From positions 1 to 21,915 of the IMG/VR virus record IMGVR_UViG_3300003886_000047: a stretch of DNA of 21,915 nt; one strand, written 5' to 3'. A model generated the notes under the pieces. That model was not told where the DNA came from. It was given only the letters and a program-made list of their open reading frames with translations, and made no database searches. The position numbers and the translations under genes are program-made. The first letter of the stretch is position 1; the number at the start of each line of letters is the position of its first letter. This DNA is from a virus. Below are positions 1-5,035 of this stretch, one piece after another.

Positions 1-157
1 ATTCGCGAAATTAATTTGAAAATAGAAAAAGAAAATAAAAAAACTATTCCAGATATAAAATTCAACACTATTTTTATGGTCGCGCTGAGAAGTTACATTA
101 ACTAACCCACGTAACTGACGAACGGTACATAACTAAAAGTAGTTAAACTATTACCCG
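1..157. repeat. Left terminal inverted repeat (ITR)
   Basis: Bases 1-91 are the exact reverse complement of 21825-21915. Bases 92-157 match 21759-21824 with 7 mismatches (at 92, 103, 107, 116, 132, 136 and 146). The outer part holds the palindromes TTCGCGAA (2-9) and AAATTAATTT (8-17), then a strand of almost only A and G with few pyrimidines (about 17-43). The inner part ends in a conserved ACTATTACCCG, with TAAACT (left) or TATACT (right) as a possible -10 element pointing into the element. The first gene begins 9 bases after the repeat. This fits a linear replicon end, but could also be an inverted repeat at which an assembly stopped. Confidence 0.93.
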
Positions 158-165
158 AGGACCGC

Positions 166-378
166 ATGAATAAAACCGAATACCTAGCTGAGATTGAGCG
201 ACTAGACGCAACCATTAAAGAAATTGGTGAGATCCTATTGAACGTGCTTAATAAGGTGCCCGTGGTCCCCAGCAAAGACGATACTATCGTGGTATTACTG
301 GCCGTAAGCAAATCCCGTCAGCAACTCAATGATGTTGCCGAGCAAATTAAGGTGCTCAAATCAAAGGTCGCCGATTGA
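166..378 (+). CDS. Small hypothetical protein, first gene of left operon
   Basis: A 70-aa acidic/basic, probably helical protein without Cys or a membrane segment. The pattern of Leu/Ile/Val at heptad-like spacing (residues 8-30 and 45-68) suggests a coiled coil or helical hairpin. The ATG lies 9 bases inside the left ITR and is preceded by GAGG at a suitable distance, so the transcript probably starts in or next to the repeat. Its TGA overlaps the next ATG (TGATG), showing translational coupling. No family is recognised and the function is unknown. Being the first gene inward from the end makes an early role likely, by inference only. Confidence 0.75.
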   Translation: MNKTEYLAEIERLDATIKEIGEILLNVLNKVPVVPSKDDTIVVLLAVSKSRQQLNDVAEQIKVLKSKVAD

Positions 379-731
379 TGTCCCCAGAGCAGGACCAGTT
401 GCTGGTTGCCTCCAATACTCCCGCTAAGCTCACGGCCGCTTTCGGCACCGAACAAGGTGCGAGTGACGGACTCCAAATACCCGCAGTGCTCGATGCCCTT
501 AAAAAGTCCCTGATTTACGACCTTAAAATGGTTGATGTGCTCCTTACAGCGGAGCTGGATGCCATTGATGGTCGCTGTAGTGGGTGTGACCGCGACCTGT
601 CCCTGCCCGACAGCACATGCCAAGATCATTGCGCAGAATGCTGCCCAGGATCAATCGGCATGGCTAGGCGTCATCTATCCTATGCCTATTTTGAGACTAT
701 AGAGGATGTACAAGTTTTTAACGAGGATTAA
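378..731 (+). CDS. Hypothetical protein with Cys-rich (possible zinc-binding) segment
   Basis: A 117-aa protein. The ATG at 378 is chosen over an upstream TTG because it overlaps the stop of the previous gene. The N-terminal half is an ordinary soluble sequence. Residues about 65-90 carry CSGC, then CQDHCAECC, a cluster of six Cys and one His that could bind zinc. It lies in the operon 166-1213 between a small helical protein and a GIY-YIG-type nuclease, with only 2 bases to the next gene. The family is not recognised. Zinc binding is inferred from residue spacing only. Confidence 0.72.
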   Translation: MSPEQDQLLVASNTPAKLTAAFGTEQGASDGLQIPAVLDALKKSLIYDLKMVDVLLTAELDAIDGRCSGCDRDLSLPDSTCQDHCAECCPGSIGMARRHLSYAYFETIEDVQVFNED

Positions 732-733
732 CG

Positions 734-1213
734 ATGCTCCATAAAACCATGCCGCATAGATTTTCCGAGCCCAACAACTTCGGCCACTGGGAGTTGCTCT
801 TTACCAAAAAACGCGACCTGTACCTACCCGACGAATTCTTCGGCTTCGTGTACGTGATCCGGGAATTATCCGGCGAATTTTACATAGGCAAAAAGCAATT
901 CCATCGCTACCACAAAGGCAAAACCCGGCCGCACTCGGAGTCAAGCTGGCGATCTTACAAGGGATCAAGCAAGCTGTTAAACCCACAAAAAGGCGACTTT
1001 AGAGCCATCCTTAGCTGCCATCAATCAAGGGGTGGCTTGGCCTATGCCGAATCCAAACTCCAGTTTCTCACCGATTGCATGATGCGCCCAGGCGAGTTTC
1101 TGAATCGGTATATCGCGGAGATAAAATTTAAAGTGGCCCCGCTGACGCCATTGGAAATCAAGCATTCAACCCGGCGCACCAAGCACCCGTTGGGCTTCTG
1201 GCCAACGCCTTAA
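734..1213 (+). CDS. GIY-YIG-like endonuclease
   Basis: A 159-aa protein with the GIY-YIG nuclease signature. VYVI (residues 39-42) stands in for GIY, followed by FYIGKKQF (49-56), basic/His residues HRYHKGKTR (57-65), a SWRSYKGSSK block (71-80), and a Glu in AYAESKLQF (Glu106) at the place of the family's metal-binding Glu. Stand-alone GIY-YIG proteins of this size occur in phages as homing or DNA-repair-type nucleases. There is no obvious DNA-binding extension, so a free homing role is uncertain. A GAGG ribosome site precedes the ATG, and Met6 is an alternative start. It is the last gene of the left operon and is followed directly by a hairpin terminator. DNA is the expected substrate. Confidence 0.82.
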   Translation: MLHKTMPHRFSEPNNFGHWELLFTKKRDLYLPDEFFGFVYVIRELSGEFYIGKKQFHRYHKGKTRPHSESSWRSYKGSSKLLNPQKGDFRAILSCHQSRGGLAYAESKLQFLTDCMMRPGEFLNRYIAEIKFKVAPLTPLEIKHSTRRTKHPLGFWPTP

Positions 1214-1236
1214 AATGCCTTTATTTTAGGCACAAA

Positions 1237-1269
1237 AAAGGCGCTACCTAATTGCTAGGTTGCGCCTTT
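1237..1269. terminator. Bidirectional hairpin terminator
   Basis: The stem AAAGGCGC-T-ACCTA pairs with TAGGT-T-GCGCCTTT around a 5-base loop, with one T-T mismatch. On the minus strand it is followed by a run of six T, and on the plus strand by TTTAATTT. It ends the plus operon 166-1213 and also the minus-strand frame 1288-1516. A small hairpin (TGCCT/AGGCA, 1216-1232) sits just before it. The A-run plus GGC-GCTACC start resembles the terminators at 5835 and 6276. Confidence 0.75.
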
Positions 1270-1287
1270 AATTTGCTTATGTTGCGG

Positions 1288-1516
1288 CTAAAGAGCCATT
1301 AAGGTGCGTAAGTCGGCCACATCTAGGTAGGCTAAGCTGTTGTGGATATCAGGCGAAACTTGAAGCATAAAGTTGATTTGTGGACCCAAATCAAACTGCT
1401 TTAAAATATCCGGGTCCAGCAGCAAAAACAGGTTATCTGGCAACTGCCCAGCATCCCATTTTTGCTGATAAGCAGCCGAGAGCGCCTTGGTTTGCGGTAT
1501 CGTTATTAATGTTCAT
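1288..1516 (-). pseudogene. Frame-disrupted small CDS (about 75 aa if intact)
   Basis: A good ATG at 1516 follows an AAGGGGG ribosome site, but its frame ends after 27 codons. The +1 frame continues as convincing protein (QQKWDAGQLPDNLFLLLDPD and on to LRTLMAL) up to a TAG just before the terminator. That frame has no usable start of its own because a TGA overlaps the ATG. The span is 229 bases, so removing one base would give one reading frame. The shift lies within about the first ten codons. A near-consensus promoter at 1573-1601 drives it. Either the gene is genuinely broken or there is one inserted base in the sequence. The function is unknown. Confidence 0.6.
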
Positions 1517-1572
1517 AATATGCCCCCTTAAGGGAAGATAACCCGTCGCAGTATTACGAAAGGTTATATCAC

Positions 1573-1601
1573 ATCATAGAGGGTAAAAGGGGCTTTGTCA
1601 A
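1573..1601 (-). promoter_or_regulatory. Sigma70-type promoter, minus strand
   Basis: On the minus strand, TTGACA (1601-1596) is followed by a 17-base spacer and TATGAT (1578-1573), a near-consensus match. It begins one base after the stop codon of the 1603-1956 gene and would start transcription near 1567, about 50 bases upstream of the ATG at 1516. A palindrome, CCCTTAAGGG, overlaps the ribosome site in that leader. Confidence 0.75.
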
Positions 1602-1602
1602 A

Positions 1603-1956
1603 TCAATGGCCGTAATCCACTATCACGGCACGAGCCGCATCCAAGCAAAATTTTAAATTGTAAAAGGCGGCCAGAGGTTGCCGCTTACCCGCCACCAAAT
1701 AAACCCGTTGGCCCTTATCCATATACCACGCCATTTCAAGGCGCAAATCATCGTATTCGTCGGCGGCTAAAATATCCTTCGCGATTGCCCCAATCCTTGA
1801 TTTGTGCTGTTGCTCGTGGGACAGGCCCGATTGGGCGTAAAATTCATCATCCTCATCGGGCGTGATCGTCGTGTGCCAGATAAACGTGCTTTCGCCGTTT
1901 GCTGGGTCGTGCGCCACTAAGTGGTACCGCTTGTTTTTGAGATAGTTGCTTTTCAT
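1603..1956 (-). CDS. Hypothetical protein, 117 aa
   Basis: A soluble 117-aa protein. Basic N-terminus (MKSNYLKNKRYHLVAHDP), then an acidic middle (TPDEDDEFYAQSGLSHEQQHK) and a mixed alpha/beta-looking C-terminal half with MAWYMDKGQRVYLVAGKRQP. The frame is open further upstream to a TTG at 2049, but that start would lie upstream of the consensus promoter at 1988-2015, so the ATG at 1956 is chosen (GGAG 11 bases before it). It is probably a single-gene unit transcribed divergently from the ClpP-like gene. The family is not recognised. Confidence 0.75.
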   Translation of the reverse strand: MKSNYLKNKRYHLVAHDPANGESTFIWHTTITPDEDDEFYAQSGLSHEQQHKSRIGAIAKDILAADEYDDLRLEMAWYMDKGQRVYLVAGKRQPLAAFYNLKFCLDAARAVIVDYGH

Positions 1957-1987
1957 CTGCTGCTGCTCCGGTTTGGTTGTCCCGGGG

Positions 1988-2015
1988 ATTATACGAATCG
2001 CGATCCATTTGTCAA
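1988..2015 (-). promoter_or_regulatory. Consensus sigma70 promoter, minus strand
   Basis: TTGACA (2015-2010), a 16-base spacer and TATAAT (1993-1988) on the minus strand: both boxes are perfect. The expected start is near 1981, 25 bases before the ATG at 1956. Its -35 box overlaps the -35 box of the plus-strand promoter at 2009-2036. Confidence 0.85.
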
Positions 2016-2036
2016 GCCATTCCCGGCGACTATATG
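2009..2036 (+). promoter_or_regulatory. Sigma70-type promoter, plus strand, divergent
   Basis: TTGTCA (2009-2014), a 16-base spacer and TATATG (2031-2036). The expected start is near 2043, about 25 bases before the ATG at 2068. The two -35 boxes on opposite strands share five base pairs, so the two promoters can hardly be occupied by polymerase at the same time. Confidence 0.6.
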
Positions 2037-2067
2037 ACGGCAACAACAACTAAATGAGAGTCTAAAA

Positions 2068-2580
2068 ATGATCGAATTTGACGATGAAATAATAGTAGTG
2101 GATAGTAGTGTGTATTTACTTGAGAGGATGGAAGAAAGCGAGAAATATGAATTGGCGTGTGAGAATTTACGCAACAGCCCCGACATTGAGATTATCATTA
2201 ATTCCCCCGGTGGGGCTGTTAGCATTGCAATGATGCTCGTCGCGGCGATGAACGCCAATCAAAATCACAAACCACGGGCGCTGATCACGGGCCAATGCCA
2301 CTCATCAGCAAGCTTGGTGGCCCTGCTAGCCCCTGGTGGCTGCTGGGCAACAACTGGCAGTTATATGTGCTGCCACCAAGTCTATCTTGAGCTTAACGGG
2401 TCGCCGCAAAGCATCAACGTCGAAACGGCGTTTTACAAAAAGTGGTCAAAAAAGTTGATGAACACTGCCTATAAGGGTTTTTTAACTCCCGTAGAAATAC
2501 AGTCGCTACTAGATGGTGCTGAAATTTGGCTGGATCATGACGACATCAATAAGCGCCTGACTAAGAGGGACAAACGATGA
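2068..2580 (+). CDS. ClpP-like serine protease
   Basis: A 170-aa protein with the ClpP/crotonase fold layout. The INSPGG turn at residues 44-49 is the ClpP oxyanion-loop motif, followed by a helix. GQCHSSAS (75-82) is the nucleophile elbow, with Ser80 as the likely catalytic Ser. YMCCHQV (99-105) gives His103, 23 residues later, close to the ClpP spacing. An Asp in IWLDHDD (153-159) is the likely third residue. In phages such proteases usually mature the head near the capsid genes, but this one sits in the far left accessory arm, 18 kb from the coat gene. It could also be a protease acting on host proteins. It lacks a signal peptide. It overlaps the next gene by ATGA. Confidence 0.82.
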   Translation: MIEFDDEIIVVDSSVYLLERMEESEKYELACENLRNSPDIEIIINSPGGAVSIAMMLVAAMNANQNHKPRALITGQCHSSASLVALLAPGGCWATTGSYMCCHQVYLELNGSPQSINVETAFYKKWSKKLMNTAYKGFLTPVEIQSLLDGAEIWLDHDDINKRLTKRDKR

Positions 2581-3071
2581 TTAACGATGATGTGGCTATT
2601 TTTACACTCGATGATTTCTTAAAATTGCCGGAGCACGAATATTCAATCCAGTCGCAAAAAGAGGTGAATGGCGAACTCGTGACCAAAGTTAATACCTCCT
2701 TTTATAATTACTCTTTTCTCGGCCAGCTTCTCCATAGCTTTGACGACATGCCATCGCTTTACACCGCAGTGGACAGCGTTTGCGCCGCGTGGCATAAGCA
2801 GGGGCTTTATCACCGCGAGTATGGCCCGGCGTATTACAACGGGGAAGAAATTTTATGGTATCTCGACGGAGAAGAGATAGAGCTGATGAGGGACCAAGAA
2901 GAAATTTTGGATGGTTTTGATTCGCTTAAAAATTGGATCGATTACATTAATTTGCCTAGGAATGTAGATGAAACCTATCAGCTGATTCATGATAATGAAT
3001 ATTTCTTTGAGCTGCTTACCGAGCCGACTGCCAAACAACTTCGGGTACATCAAATGGCTCATTTGCTATGA
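2577..3071 (+). CDS. Hypothetical protein with HREYGPA repeat motif
   Basis: A 164-aa acidic soluble protein. Residues 72-100 read WHKQGLYHREYGPAYYNG then EEILWYLDGEE, one copy of the W-x-x-x-G-x-x-HRE-x-GPA motif followed by a W-Y-x-x-G strand. This motif is common in phage and intracellular-bacterium proteins of unknown role and usually occurs in tandem. The rest has no recognisable motif. It is translationally coupled on both sides (ATGA overlaps) with the ClpP-like gene and the tiny membrane gene at 3068, so these four genes form one operon driven from 2009-2036. Confidence 0.72.
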   Translation: MINDDVAIFTLDDFLKLPEHEYSIQSQKEVNGELVTKVNTSFYNYSFLGQLLHSFDDMPSLYTAVDSVCAAWHKQGLYHREYGPAYYNGEEILWYLDGEEIELMRDQEEILDGFDSLKNWIDYINLPRNVDETYQLIHDNEYFFELLTEPTAKQLRVHQMAHLL

Positions 3072-3229
3072 GAAAAGACATAACAATGGTGCTGATCATT
3101 GGATCGTTTTTGGTGCTGCTCTGGGCACCAGATGCGCTGGATCGGAGTTATCGAGTGACTTGTATGGGCGTCCAATTAACTCATTATCAAAGCTGCATGG
3201 AGCTACATGGTTTGGAGGTGTTTGGATGA
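3068..3229 (+). CDS. Tiny single-pass membrane protein with Cys pair (53 aa)
   Basis: The ATG overlaps the stop of the previous gene (ATGA) and its own TGA overlaps the next ATG (ATGA). Residues about 6-20 (TMVLIIGSFLVLLWA) form one membrane segment. The C-terminal part carries two Cys 11 residues apart in CMGVQLTHYQSC, followed by MELHGLEVFG. The next gene has the same plan, CYAAHPDHLAAC then LDLWGLKPLK, so the two look like ancient duplicates. With the N-terminus basic, the C-terminal Cys segment would tend to lie in the periplasm, where a disulfide is possible. The function is unknown: candidates are lysis accessory, exclusion or envelope protein. Confidence 0.65.
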   Translation: MRKDITMVLIIGSFLVLLWAPDALDRSYRVTCMGVQLTHYQSCMELHGLEVFG

Positions 3230-3435
3230 AAATCAGCGACGAAACTAAAGGATATTTGGCATTGGCGCTGGTGTGTGTGGCTTTGGCTAGCTTAGCTTTT
3301 TCCGTGCTCAAGAAGAAACCTGAGAGTAGTAAATTTGCGCTAGGTGAGCGTGAAAGAAGAACAGAGTGCTATGCGGCTCATCCAGACCACCTAGCAGCTT
3401 GTTTGGATCTGTGGGGGTTGAAGCCGCTAAAGTGA
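3226..3435 (+). CDS. Small single-pass membrane protein with Cys pair (69 aa)
   Basis: The ATG at 3226 is chosen because it overlaps the stop of the previous gene, although the same frame is open back to 2989 inside the upstream genes. The membrane segment is residues about 9-28 (GYLALALVCVALASLAFSVL) followed by KKK. A basic/acidic linker leads to CYAAHPDHLAAC and LDLWGLKPLK. The C-x10-C spacing and the L-x-G-L tail match the 53-aa neighbour. The last gene of its operon, it overlaps the convergent minus-strand gene 3427-3660 by 9 bases. No family is recognised. Confidence 0.65.
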   Translation: MKISDETKGYLALALVCVALASLAFSVLKKKPESSKFALGERERRTECYAAHPDHLAACLDLWGLKPLK

Positions 3436-3660
3436 TTTTAACGGCTGTCCGGGATGTGCTCCTGGACTCACCAGTGGTCTAACCCTTTTGATCACATCGT
3501 AGCATTCAATGTATGGTGTCGTTTGGACGCATATAGCCATAGCAGCGTCTTTATTGCTGCTTTTAACTTTATAGGTATATGTAAACAGCCCAATGATAAT
3601 TGCCACCAGCGCCAAAAAAATTAAAAAACCCCACATGCTTTCTTTTGATTCATCATCCAT
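3427..3660 (-). CDS. Small single-pass membrane protein with Cys pair (77 aa)
   Basis: Acidic N-terminus MDDESKES, one membrane segment at residues about 9-30 (MWGFLIFLALVAIIIGLF), then a linker and DAAMAICVQTTPYIEC with two Cys 9 residues apart. The disrupted frame just upstream (3653-3852) has the same plan, DAAMVECVKTIPWDEC, so the two are clear duplicates. It is last in a five-gene minus-strand set running from 4360. Its stop lies inside the convergent plus-strand gene. Possible roles are as for the 53- and 69-aa proteins. The function is unknown. Confidence 0.7.
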   Translation of the reverse strand: MDDESKESMWGFLIFLALVAIIIGLFTYTYKVKSSNKDAAMAICVQTTPYIECYDVIKRVRPLVSPGAHPGQPLKSL

Positions 3661-3852
3661 TTAGTCTTCCCCTTACGACAATTGAGTAACATTCGTCCCA
3701 CGGTATCGTTTTTACACATTCCACCATGGCGGCATCATTACGATTGTTTTTAACGCTGGATGCGATTACAAAGATAATCACTATAGTCATTCCCAGGATG
3801 ATGAAAAACGCCCAACCTTGGCAAATTCTCTGCTAATCTCTTCTTCAGTCAT
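3653..3852 (-). pseudogene. Frame-disrupted duplicate of the 77-aa membrane protein
   Basis: ATG at 3852 follows a strong AGGAG site and reads MTEEEISREFAKVG, then falls out of frame and stops after 21 codons. One frame over, the sequence continues WAFFIILGMTIVIIFVI, NDAAMVECVKTIPWDEC and on to a TGA overlapping the next gene, matching the 77-aa neighbour along its length. The span of 200 bases lacks one base. Adding one base in the GGTTGGG run (codons 13-14) would restore about 66 residues. It could be a real decayed copy or a sequencing deletion. A fallback start at the ATG of MTIVII would give a 45-residue product without a good ribosome site. Confidence 0.65.
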
Positions 3853-3994
3853 TTAGATTCTCCTTTCGTATTTTATCTTCGCGGGCAAGCCGTCGTTTAG
3901 TAACCCATTCAGCAAAATACCAAATAGGTACACAGGCGACTATTAACAATCCAACGTATTTAGAAAACATGGCCGCAAATTCGTATTCAGACAT
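3845..3994 (-). CDS. Tiny membrane protein (49 aa)
   Basis: ATG at 3994 is preceded by AAAGGAG at ideal distance. MSEYEFAAMFSKY is followed by a membrane segment (residues about 14-27, VGLLIVACVPIWYF) and a highly charged tail, TKRRLAREDKIRKENLND. By the positive-inside rule the tail is cytoplasmic. Its stop overlaps the start region of the next gene by 8 bases, so the set is translationally coupled. It resembles small phage membrane proteins such as holin-like or virion membrane peptides in layout only. No family is recognised. Confidence 0.65.
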   Translation of the reverse strand: MSEYEFAAMFSKYVGLLIVACVPIWYFAEWVTKRRLAREDKIRKENLND

Positions 3995-4121
3995 TTCGTT
4001 TCTCCTTTAGTTTTTCATTTGCGCGTTTACACCGTCCTTCAGCGATCAAAAACCCGATTTGAAATGCTGCCAGTGCATATAAAAACATTGAGCCCAGGAT
4101 TAAAAGACTTATATCAGTCAT
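3987..4121 (-). CDS. Tiny membrane protein (44 aa)
   Basis: ATG at 4121 follows AAAGGAGAATCTAA, the same ribosome-site context as the gene at 3852, which suggests copying of the leader. Residues about 4-26 (ISLLILGSMFLYALAAFQIG) form one membrane segment. The tail, EGRCKRANEKLKEKRNV, is strongly basic and probably cytoplasmic. It overlaps both neighbours by a few bases. Small, basic-tailed single-span proteins of this kind can be holins or membrane anchors, but nothing here proves it. Confidence 0.65.
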   Translation of the reverse strand: MTDISLLILGSMFLYALAAFQIGFLIAEGRCKRANEKLKEKRNV

Positions 4122-4360
4122 TTAGATTCTCCTTTAGTGATTCGAATGCCGTCGCTGTTTGGGAGATGCTCCCAGGTCATATCCGAGCGGTTGTTGAGCA
4201 TATTAATGATGTGTAAAAGTGATTCTGGGCTGCTTTGAAAGGGCTTCATCAACCCTGGGTGCTCATCGCTCGCGCCGGGCATGAGGTCCGATAGGGTGTT
4301 GGATAGCCAAATGTCAGCCACGAGTAATTTTTCTGAGTCTTTCTTAGTGATTAATTTCAT
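4118..4360 (-). CDS. Hypothetical soluble protein, 80 aa
   Basis: An 80-aa protein without a membrane segment or Cys: MKLITKKDSEKLLVADIWLS at the start, a Pro-containing middle (GLMKPFQSSPESLLHIINML) and a basic end. ATG at 4360 is preceded by AAAGG. Its TGA overlaps the ATG of the 44-aa gene (4118-4121), so it is the first gene of the minus-strand set of tiny membrane proteins. A terminator-like hairpin lies 37 bases upstream of its start, so either a promoter sits in that short AT-rich gap or it depends on readthrough. The function is unknown. Confidence 0.65.
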   Translation of the reverse strand: MKLITKKDSEKLLVADIWLSNTLSDLMPGASDEHPGLMKPFQSSPESLLHIINMLNNRSDMTWEHLPNSDGIRITKGESK

Positions 4361-4397
4361 TTCGTTTGCCTTTAAGTTAAGTTAAGTTAATTTAGTT

Positions 4398-4427
4398 AAA
4401 AAAATGGCCACTGTTTTAACAGTGGCC
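4398..4427 (-). terminator. Intrinsic terminator, minus strand
   Basis: The stem GGCCACTG/CAGTGGCC (8 bp, loop TTTTAA or its complement) is followed on the minus strand by ATTTTTTT. It closes the unit 4974-4438 and lies 37 bases before the next minus-strand start (4360). A short tandem repeat, TTAAG x3 (about 4372-4388), lies between it and that gene. Confidence 0.8.
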
Positions 4428-4437
4428 TAATAGCCTT

Positions 4438-4706
4438 TTATGCGGGCTCTTGTGGCTGAAGCAAGATAACGGGGATGTGCTTAGACACCCTTGCCCTGAT
4501 TGTGTATAGTCTCAGCCGATCCCTCTTGATTGTTTAATTGTGGCAGCTTGAGCGGCTACTCGGCAGAAGCTCGTATAATTCTCGGGCGGCAATTGCGATA
4601 AATTTCTCACTGAGAAAATATCCAGTAGTTTTCCCCAAAGAGCGGCTGAAATAAGATTTTCCGAGTCGATAGTTGCTACAGGTAATTGTGTGTCAAATGT
4701 GGTCAT
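4438..4706 (-). pseudogene. Frame-disrupted small CDS (about 90 aa if intact)
   Basis: ATG at 4706 (Met3 of the open frame) is preferred because GGAG lies 7 bases before it. The first ATG, at 4712, is too close to that site. The frame reads MTTFDTQLPVATIDSENLIS and on to AATIKQSRGIG and stops at 4512. One frame over, protein-like sequence continues, DRLRLYTIRARVSKHIPVIL then LQPQEPA, to a TAA at 4438 just before the terminator. The span lacks one base. One more G in the AGAGGGATC run would join the halves. If the stop is real, the product is 64 aa and 70 bases of leftover coding sequence follow. The function is unknown. Confidence 0.55.
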
Positions 4707-4722
4707 GGTCATTCTCCAGTGA

Positions 4723-4974
4723 TTACTTAGCTTTGGATGCTTCTTTCTTTTTCAATAAAATTTGCAGACGAGATTCTTTTTCAGGCATGAGTCCAGTGGA
4801 CACATTTTTGCGTGCCATCAATTCTTGATAACGAGATTCTTGAGCGGGATTGCGCCCAGTGGCCACTGTTTCGCCACAAGACTCGGCTGTAGGTGTTTTA
4901 AAACTCACGCTGATGCTTGCGTCAAAACAGCCTGTAAGTTGTAAGACGAGGGCTATGGTTGCTAGTGTTTTCAT
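4723..4974 (-). CDS. Small lipoprotein with ejection-protein-like motif
   Basis: An 83-aa protein. MKTLATIALVLQLTGC is a lipoprotein signal with lipobox LTGC, so Cys16 would be lipidated and the mature 68 residues membrane-attached. After a Ser/Thr-rich stretch come two charged helical units, QESRYQELMARK and MPEKESRLQILLKKKEASK. The second closely resembles the duplicated N-terminal motif (SPEKEARIKFLEQKKA) of the 697-aa ejection protein. The DNA of the two stretches is similar too (4738-4788 against 9351-9403). GGAG lies 8 bases before the ATG. The shared motif suggests a common partner, perhaps in DNA entry or in blocking superinfecting phage, but that is inference. Confidence 0.78.
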   Translation of the reverse strand: MKTLATIALVLQLTGCFDASISVSFKTPTAESCGETVATGRNPAQESRYQELMARKNVSTGLMPEKESRLQILLKKKEASKAK

Positions 4975-5007
4975 TAGGTAACTCCGGTGTTGTTGTTGCT
5001 ACAAATG

Positions 5008-5035
5008 TTATCGGCCGGTGGTAAAAATACTTTAG
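5008..5035 (+). repeat. Direct repeat flanking the 100-aa gene, copy 1
   Basis: TTATCGGCCGGT, six variable bases, then AATACTTTAG. The second copy at 5388-5415 has the same 12 + 6 + 10 layout exactly 380 bases away. The 100-aa gene lies between the two copies. Confidence 0.7.

Noticed and set aside
1-157. Ends as transposon terminal repeats
   Set aside because: No transposase is present, no target-site duplication can be seen, and the content is viral.
318-629. Minus-strand 103-aa frame in the left operon
   Set aside because: It lies wholly opposite two coupled plus-strand genes and has no promoter or ribosome site.
734-1213. GIY-YIG gene as an intron-encoded homing endonuclease
   Set aside because: It stands in an operon with short spacing, and neither intron borders nor an interrupted host gene are visible.
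1957-2049. Longer 148-aa version of the 1603 gene starting at TTG
   Set aside because: The added codons lie across a perfect minus-strand sigma70 promoter (1988-2015), so the ATG at 1956 is the likely start.
2989-3225. Long 148-aa plus-strand frame ending at 3435
   Set aside because: Its first part overlaps two well-supported genes in another frame; the real start at 3226 has an ATGA junction.
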